From NCBI GenBank assembly GCA_014841835.1, contig JACYUQ010000004.1:930001-994000 (forward strand): a stretch of 64,000 bases of DNA. Reading direction: 5' to 3'. Shown here in pieces: positions 60,258-64,000 of the stretch. The stretch's first letter is position 1, and each line of letters opens with the position of its first letter. The position numbers and the translations under genes are program-made. Source of the stretch: Oxalobacteraceae sp. CFBP 13730. GTDB taxonomy: Bacteria > Pseudomonadota > Gammaproteobacteria > Burkholderiales > Burkholderiaceae_D. The notes below the pieces were generated by a model that saw only the letters and a program-made list of their open reading frames with translations, searched no databases and was not told the origin of the DNA.

Positions 60258-60842
60258 TCACTGCCCGGATTGCTGCGCCACCGTATGCGGGGTGAGCACG
60301 AGTTTGGAGGTGTCCAGGCCCTGGGCTTTCAGGCGTGCCAGCAAGGCGTTGTATTCGGCCGGGGCGACCTGGGGCGTGCGCGACAGGATCCACAGGTATT
60401 CGCGCTTGGGTTCGCTCACGGCGGAGAGCTGGTATTTGTTGTCCAGATCGATCACCCAGTAATCGCCCCACACCATCGGGATGAAGGACAGGATGGCCGG
60501 TGCAAAGCGCACCTCAAGCTTGGGCGACGTGGCCGCGCCCGGCTGGCGCGCGATGCCTTCGGCAGTATCGATCTTGCCGTCGGCCGTGCGGCAGCGGTTG
60601 ATCACCTGGACCCGGCCGTCCTTGTCGAGGTTGTAGGTGGCGCTGGTGTCGCCCACGCATTTCTTCTGGAATTCGTTCGGGAACTTGGCGATTTCGTACC
60701 AGACACCCATATAGCGGGGCACCGCGAGCGATTCGATCGGCTGCAATGGCTTGGCGGCGTCAGCAGCCAATGCCGATCCGGCGCACAGGCCGGACAGGGC
60801 GAGCGTGGCGCACGCGGCAAGGAACGATGGCTTGGCAAACAT
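60258..60842 (-). CDS. Lipocalin (Blc-like)
   Basis: 194-residue bacterial lipocalin with signal peptide (to SALAADA). The lipocalin signature GVWYEIAKFPNEFQKKC lies at about residues 46-62 and the SCR3-like REYLWILSR near 150. Family members bind lipids such as lysophospholipids. Unlike E. coli Blc it lacks an obvious lipobox, so it may be periplasmic and soluble. Start 60842 has GAGG eight bases upstream. Confidence 0.88.
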   Translation of the reverse strand: MFAKPSFLAACATLALSGLCAGSALAADAAKPLQPIESLAVPRYMGVWYEIAKFPNEFQKKCVGDTSATYNLDKDGRVQVINRCRTADGKIDTAEGIARQPGAATSPKLEVRFAPAILSFIPMVWGDYWVIDLDNKYQLSAVSEPKREYLWILSRTPQVAPAEYNALLARLKAQGLDTSKLVLTPHTVAQQSGQ

Positions 60843-60922
60843 GGGAACCTCTTGTGATCTTGAAGGCTCCCAGAATAATGACAAAGCCGCCATGGTGTCG
60901 CATGGTTTACGGCACCACGCCA

Positions 60923-61264
60923 TCACACCTTGCGCACGAACTCCGTCTTCAGGCTCATGGCGCCGAAGCCATCGATCTTGCAATCGATGTCGTGGTCGGC
61001 ATCGACCAGGCGGATGTTCTTGACCTTGGTGCCCTGCTTGATCACGCCGCCCGAGCCCTTTGGCTTGAGATCCTTGATCACGGTGACGGTGTCGCCGTCC
61101 TGCAGGATGTTGCCCGACGCATCTTTGTAGACGCGCGCGGTATCGGTGCTAGCTGCGCCCGCGATCGGCCACTCGTGCGCGCATTCCGGGCAGACGTACT
61201 GGCCGGCGCCGTCGTCATAGGTGTAGGCCGATTGGCAGAGGGGGCAGGGCGGAAGCGTATGCAT
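60923..61264 (-). CDS. yjdM: Zinc-ribbon protein YjdM (PhnA family)
   Basis: 113-residue YjdM/PhnA-family protein. The N-terminal zinc ribbon is CPLCQSAYTY ... CPECAHEW; the C-terminal SH3-like domain includes GDTVTVIKDLKPKGSGGVIKQGTKVKNIRL. Once linked to phosphonate use, its function is uncertain. Small and cytosolic. It starts 18 bases before a terminator. Confidence 0.92.
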   Translation of the reverse strand: MHTLPPCPLCQSAYTYDDGAGQYVCPECAHEWPIAGAASTDTARVYKDASGNILQDGDTVTVIKDLKPKGSGGVIKQGTKVKNIRLVDADHDIDCKIDGFGAMSLKTEFVRKV

Positions 61265-61281
61265 GAGTGGCCTTGGAATGC

Positions 61282-61310
61282 AAAAACGCCACTCGGTGGT
61301 GGCGTTTTTT
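61282..61310 (-). terminator. Intrinsic terminator of the second tRNA-Phe
   Basis: Stem CGCCAC/GTGGCG flanked by AAAAA and TTTTTT. It lies 28 bases past the tRNA 3' end on the minus strand and just before the YjdM start. Confidence 0.85.
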
Positions 61311-61337
61311 GCTTGTTACTAAATACTGCTGAATTCT

Positions 61338-61413
61338 TGGTGGCCCGGGGCGGAATCGAACCACCGACACAAGGATTTTCAATCCTCTGCTCTACCAACT
61401 GAGCTACCAGGCC
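61338..61413 (-). tRNA. tRNA-Phe (GAA), second copy
   Basis: 76 bases, identical to the copy at 55925-56000 and in the same orientation, with encoded CCA and anticodon GAA. Its promoter and a few downstream bases (TTCTTGG) are also similar, consistent with duplication. Confidence 0.95.
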
Positions 61414-61425
61414 AAGAGAGGCACG

Positions 61426-61454
61426 ATTATAGCCAGCGTTTTTCAGTTGCGCAA
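61426..61454 (-). promoter_or_regulatory. Promoter of the second tRNA-Phe
   Basis: On the minus strand: TTGCGC (61454-61449), 17-base spacer, TATAAT (61431-61426), 12 bases before the tRNA. Confidence 0.7.
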
Positions 61455-61587
61455 GTGCTCTTGCGCGCGCAGCAGCGCAAACGTGGCCTGTGCGTGATTA
61501 TCCAGCTGAGCGGCCTGTCCCGCTCACCTGCGACGGCGCGAACCCGCCGCCCGGCCTCCGGCACCGGCATATCGCTATAATGCCTTC

Positions 61588-62817
61588 ATGACCACGCCCA
61601 CGACCTCCACCATCCGGACCGACGTCTGCATCGTCGGCAATGGCGCTATCGCCAAGACGGCAGCCCTCGGCTTTGCCCAGGCCGGCCACAGCGTGACGCT
61701 GCTGGCGCCGCCGGCCCGGCAGGCGCCCGCTGCAGCCACTGCGCCGGCAGCCGAGCGACCGTGGGACGTGCGCGTGTATGCGCTCAACCACACGGCGCAC
61801 GATCTGCTGTCGTCCCTGAAGGTCTGGGACGCCCTCGACATGGCGCGCATCGCACCGGTCGATGCGATGGACGTGCATGGCGACGGCGCCGATGGCGGCA
61901 GCCTGGGCTTCGATGCCTTCGGCGCCCGGGTCGGCACGCTCGCATGGATCGTCGAAGACCAGAACCTGAACGGCGCGCTCGATGCCGCGCTCCGCTTCGC
62001 ACATAACGTGCAGCGGGTCGAAGGCCGCGCCTGCGAACTGACCTGCAGCGACAGCGGCGCCGCCGTGCGCCTCGAAGACGGGCGCCGTGTCGAGTGCGCG
62101 CTGCTGGTCGGCGCGGACGGACGCGAATCGTGGGTGCGCGGGCAGTGCGATATCGGCGTCGATTACCGCATGTACCACCAGAGCGCCATCGTCACCAACT
62201 TCGCCTGCGACAAGCCGCATCACGGCGTCGCGCACCAGTGGTTCACCGGCTCGGACGGCATCATCGCGCTGCTGCCGCTGCCGGGCAACCGCGTCTCGCT
62301 CGTGTGGTCGGCGCCGGAAACCCTGGCCGCCACGCTGATGGAAGAGTCGCTGGGCGAGCTGGCGATCCGGCTTGGCGCGTACGCCGACGAGACACTGGGC
62401 ACGCTGCGCCCGTTGCAGCCCGACGCCGTGGCCGCCGTGCCGCTGGCGCTGATCAAGCCGCACGCGATGGTGGCGCCGCACGTGGCGCTGGTGGGCGACG
62501 CGGCGCATGCCGTGCATCCGCTCGCCGGCCATGGCATGAACCTGGGGTTTGGCGACATCGTCGATTTGCTGGCCATCGTGCGTGACCGCGAAGAGCGGCG
62601 CGCCATCGGCGACGAGCGGGTGCTGGCGCGCTATGCCCGCAAGCGCAAGGAAGAGGTGCTGCTGATGCAACTGGCCACCGATGGACTCGAACGCCTGTTC
62701 GGCGCGAACCTGGAACCGCTGCGGGTGGTCCGGAATATCGGCCTGAACCTGCTTAATAACATGCCGGCACTGAAGCGGCGCCTGATGGCCCATGCCATGG
62801 GCAAGTCATCAATTTGA
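61588..62817 (+). CDS. UbiH/UbiF/COQ6-type FAD hydroxylase
   Basis: 409-residue flavin monooxygenase of the UbiH/UbiF/VisC group, which hydroxylates ubiquinone precursors. The FAD-binding motif is CIVGNGAIAKTAALGFAQAG (residues 14-33). GADGRE is the middle FAD/NADPH motif, and LVGDAAHAVHPLAGHGMNLG the C-terminal one. TATAAT at 61576-61581 lies only seven bases before ATG 61588 and there is no ribosome site, so the mRNA could be leaderless. The specific ring position cannot be assigned. It is followed by a DsbC-like gene after 12 bases. Confidence 0.88.
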   Translation: MTTPTTSTIRTDVCIVGNGAIAKTAALGFAQAGHSVTLLAPPARQAPAAATAPAAERPWDVRVYALNHTAHDLLSSLKVWDALDMARIAPVDAMDVHGDGADGGSLGFDAFGARVGTLAWIVEDQNLNGALDAALRFAHNVQRVEGRACELTCSDSGAAVRLEDGRRVECALLVGADGRESWVRGQCDIGVDYRMYHQSAIVTNFACDKPHHGVAHQWFTGSDGIIALLPLPGNRVSLVWSAPETLAATLMEESLGELAIRLGAYADETLGTLRPLQPDAVAAVPLALIKPHAMVAPHVALVGDAAHAVHPLAGHGMNLGFGDIVDLLAIVRDREERRAIGDERVLARYARKRKEEVLLMQLATDGLERLFGANLEPLRVVRNIGLNLLNNMPALKRRLMAHAMGKSSI

Positions 62818-62829
62818 GGAATTACAAGC

Positions 62830-63564
62830 ATGCTTAAAATGAAGATCGCCGTCCTGCTGGCGACTGGCCTTCTCGCATCGTGCGTCGATGCGCAGACCAA
62901 CGTCGAATCGACCATCAAGAAGGCGCTCGAGCCACGCCTGAGCGGTGCGAAGATCGAGTCTGTCAAGGAAACCCCATATTCGGGCCTGTACGAAGTGCGC
63001 GTCGCGGGCGACATCCTGTACACCGACAAGAAGGGCGAGTACCTCGTCATCGGCCAGGTCTACGACGTGAAAAGCTCGCGCAACCTGACGCGCGAACGCA
63101 TCGATGAAGTCAACAAGATCAAGTTCTCCGACCTGCCGCTCGAGATGGCGCTCAAGCAGGTCAAGGGCAACGGCAAGCGCGTGATCGCGGTGTTCGAAGA
63201 TCCGAACTGCGGCTACTGCAAGCGCCTGCGCCAGACCACGCTCAAGGAGATCGACAACGTCACGATCTACACCTTCATGTACAACATCCTGTCCGAGGAT
63301 TCGTCGGTAAAGTCGAAGAACATCTGGTGCGCGTCCGACCGCAACAAGGCCTGGGATGACTGGATGATCGCCGGTAAAGTGCCGCCGACCACGCCGGCCG
63401 CGTGCGAATCGCCGAACGAGAAGGTTCTCGCGCTGGGCCAGAAGCTGCGCATTACGGGCACGCCGGCGATCTTCTTCGCCGACGGCTCGCGCATCCCGGG
63501 CGCGATCGACCTCAAGGCGCTTGAAGGCAAGTTCGATTCGCTCGAAGGCAAGGCCGGGAAGTAA
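62830..63564 (+). CDS. DsbC-family disulfide isomerase-like protein
   Basis: 244 residues. An N-terminal signal peptide (to about CVDAQ, with Cys18 possibly a lipobox in LLASC) precedes a dimerisation domain to residue 80. The thioredoxin domain has FEDPNCGYCKRL (CGYC active site near 122-125), and RITGTPAIFF holds the cis-Pro. It should isomerise disulfides or act as a chaperone in the periplasm. GAGGA precedes the start. Confidence 0.9.
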   Translation: MLKMKIAVLLATGLLASCVDAQTNVESTIKKALEPRLSGAKIESVKETPYSGLYEVRVAGDILYTDKKGEYLVIGQVYDVKSSRNLTRERIDEVNKIKFSDLPLEMALKQVKGNGKRVIAVFEDPNCGYCKRLRQTTLKEIDNVTIYTFMYNILSEDSSVKSKNIWCASDRNKAWDDWMIAGKVPPTTPAACESPNEKVLALGQKLRITGTPAIFFADGSRIPGAIDLKALEGKFDSLEGKAGK

Positions 63565-63569
63565 CCGGC

Positions 63570-64000
63570 GTGTCGCCGCGCGAGGACATCACGGTTACCG
63601 GCATCCTGCTGGCTGCAGGGCGCGGCCGGCGTTTCGATCCGGTCGGTGTACGCAACAAGCTGCTCCAGCGTTTGCCGGGCGGCGACTTTGTCGTCGTAGC
63701 CAGTGCGCGTACATTGCTGGCGGTGCTGCCGCGCGTGGTGGCGGTGGTGCCACCAAGCGATGGTGGCGTGGCCGATGCGCTGCGCGCGCTTGGCTGCACT
63801 GTTACCGTGTGCCCGGATGCCGACAGCGGCATGGGGCTGTCGCTGGCGCATGCGATCCGTCATGCGCCGCTCCATACGCATGGCGCTGGCGGCTGGCTCG
63901 TGGCGCTGGGCGACATGCCGTTCGTGGCCGAAGCGACGCTGCAGGCGCTGGTGCGTGCGATTGACGAAGGCGCCGGGATCGCTGCGCCGCTGTTCGATGG
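63570..64000 (+). CDS. MobA-like nucleotidyltransferase, 3'-truncated
   Basis: 143 codons are visible before the window end. The product begins with a GTG, then ITVTGILLAAGRGRRFDPVG, the MobA/CTP:molybdopterin cytidylyltransferase-type nucleotide-binding loop, with a conserved Lys (NKLL) and later LVALGDMPFV. It likely transfers a nucleotide to molybdopterin or a sugar phosphate. The start lies five bases after the DsbC stop. Confidence 0.78.
   Translation, partial: MSPREDITVTGILLAAGRGRRFDPVGVRNKLLQRLPGGDFVVVASARTLLAVLPRVVAVVPPSDGGVADALRALGCTVTVCPDADSGMGLSLAHAIRHAPLHTHGAGGWLVALGDMPFVAEATLQALVRAIDEGAGIAAPLFD

Overview
The window is high-GC DNA from a betaproteobacterium, most likely an Oxalobacteraceae member of the Massilia/Telluria/Duganella group. 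The indications are a PEP-CTERM surface protein with a post-PEP-CTERM-1 partner, an OtsA/OtsB/GH15 trehalose operon, REP-type repeats of a kind I associate with this family, and the general codon style. This assignment is inference; no rRNA is present. Genes are dense, mostly in short operons.

Layout. 1-4 kb: a 5'-truncated SNF2 helicase, a host-attachment-family protein and a 24-residue membrane peptide. 4-7 kb: a PEP-CTERM protein with a sigma-54-like promoter, then a post-PEP-CTERM-1 protein coupled to a PA-domain zinc protease. 7-9.1 kb: a lipoprotein and an epoxide-hydrolase-like enzyme divergent from an Rrf2 regulator, with two matching palindromes between them. 9.2-15.9 kb: a trehalose operon whose OtsA carries a membrane sensor-like N-terminus, then OtsB, a GH15 hydrolase, a leader peptide, an MGDG-synthase-type glycosyltransferase and a membrane protein. 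15.9-19.8 kb: HAD hydrolase, sulfotransferase, a membrane protein and a PAS-GAF-GGDEF cyclase. 20-21.1 kb: a four-repeat OAA-family lectin followed by a transposon-like inverted repeat.

21.2-33 kb is the most striking region. Two divergent sets encode three transglutaminase-like proteins (each with an intact Cys-His-Asp triad), two circularly permuted ATP-grasp proteins and two alpha-E domains (one fused to an ATP-grasp), with a zinc peptidase beside them. The families suggest ATP-dependent ligation and transglutaminase/peptidase processing of an unknown peptide or peptide-like product.

33-49.6 kb: aquaporin, HAF-repeat protein, DUF2256, a TelA-TerD stress operon with an unrecognised third gene, a DUF885 protein, SDR, phosphatase, a membrane protein with an apparent ATC start, DUF819, a fasciclin lipoprotein, MsrA, hydrolase, SOUL and HDOD proteins. 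49.6-55.9 kb looks lower in GC. It holds a metabolite:H+ symporter divergent from a DctS/DctR-type two-component system, and an orphan type VI amidase effector/immunity pair (Tae4/Tai4), ending at a tRNA-Phe gene. 56-64 kb: thioesterase, serine acetyltransferase, hydrolase, UvsE, CAP protein, lipocalin, YjdM, a second identical tRNA-Phe, a UbiH-type hydroxylase, a DsbC-like protein and a truncated MobA-like nucleotidyltransferase.

All calls come from reading the sequence and remembered family motifs. No database search was run. Coordinates were counted by hand, and start codons were chosen mainly by Shine-Dalgarno (SD) spacing.
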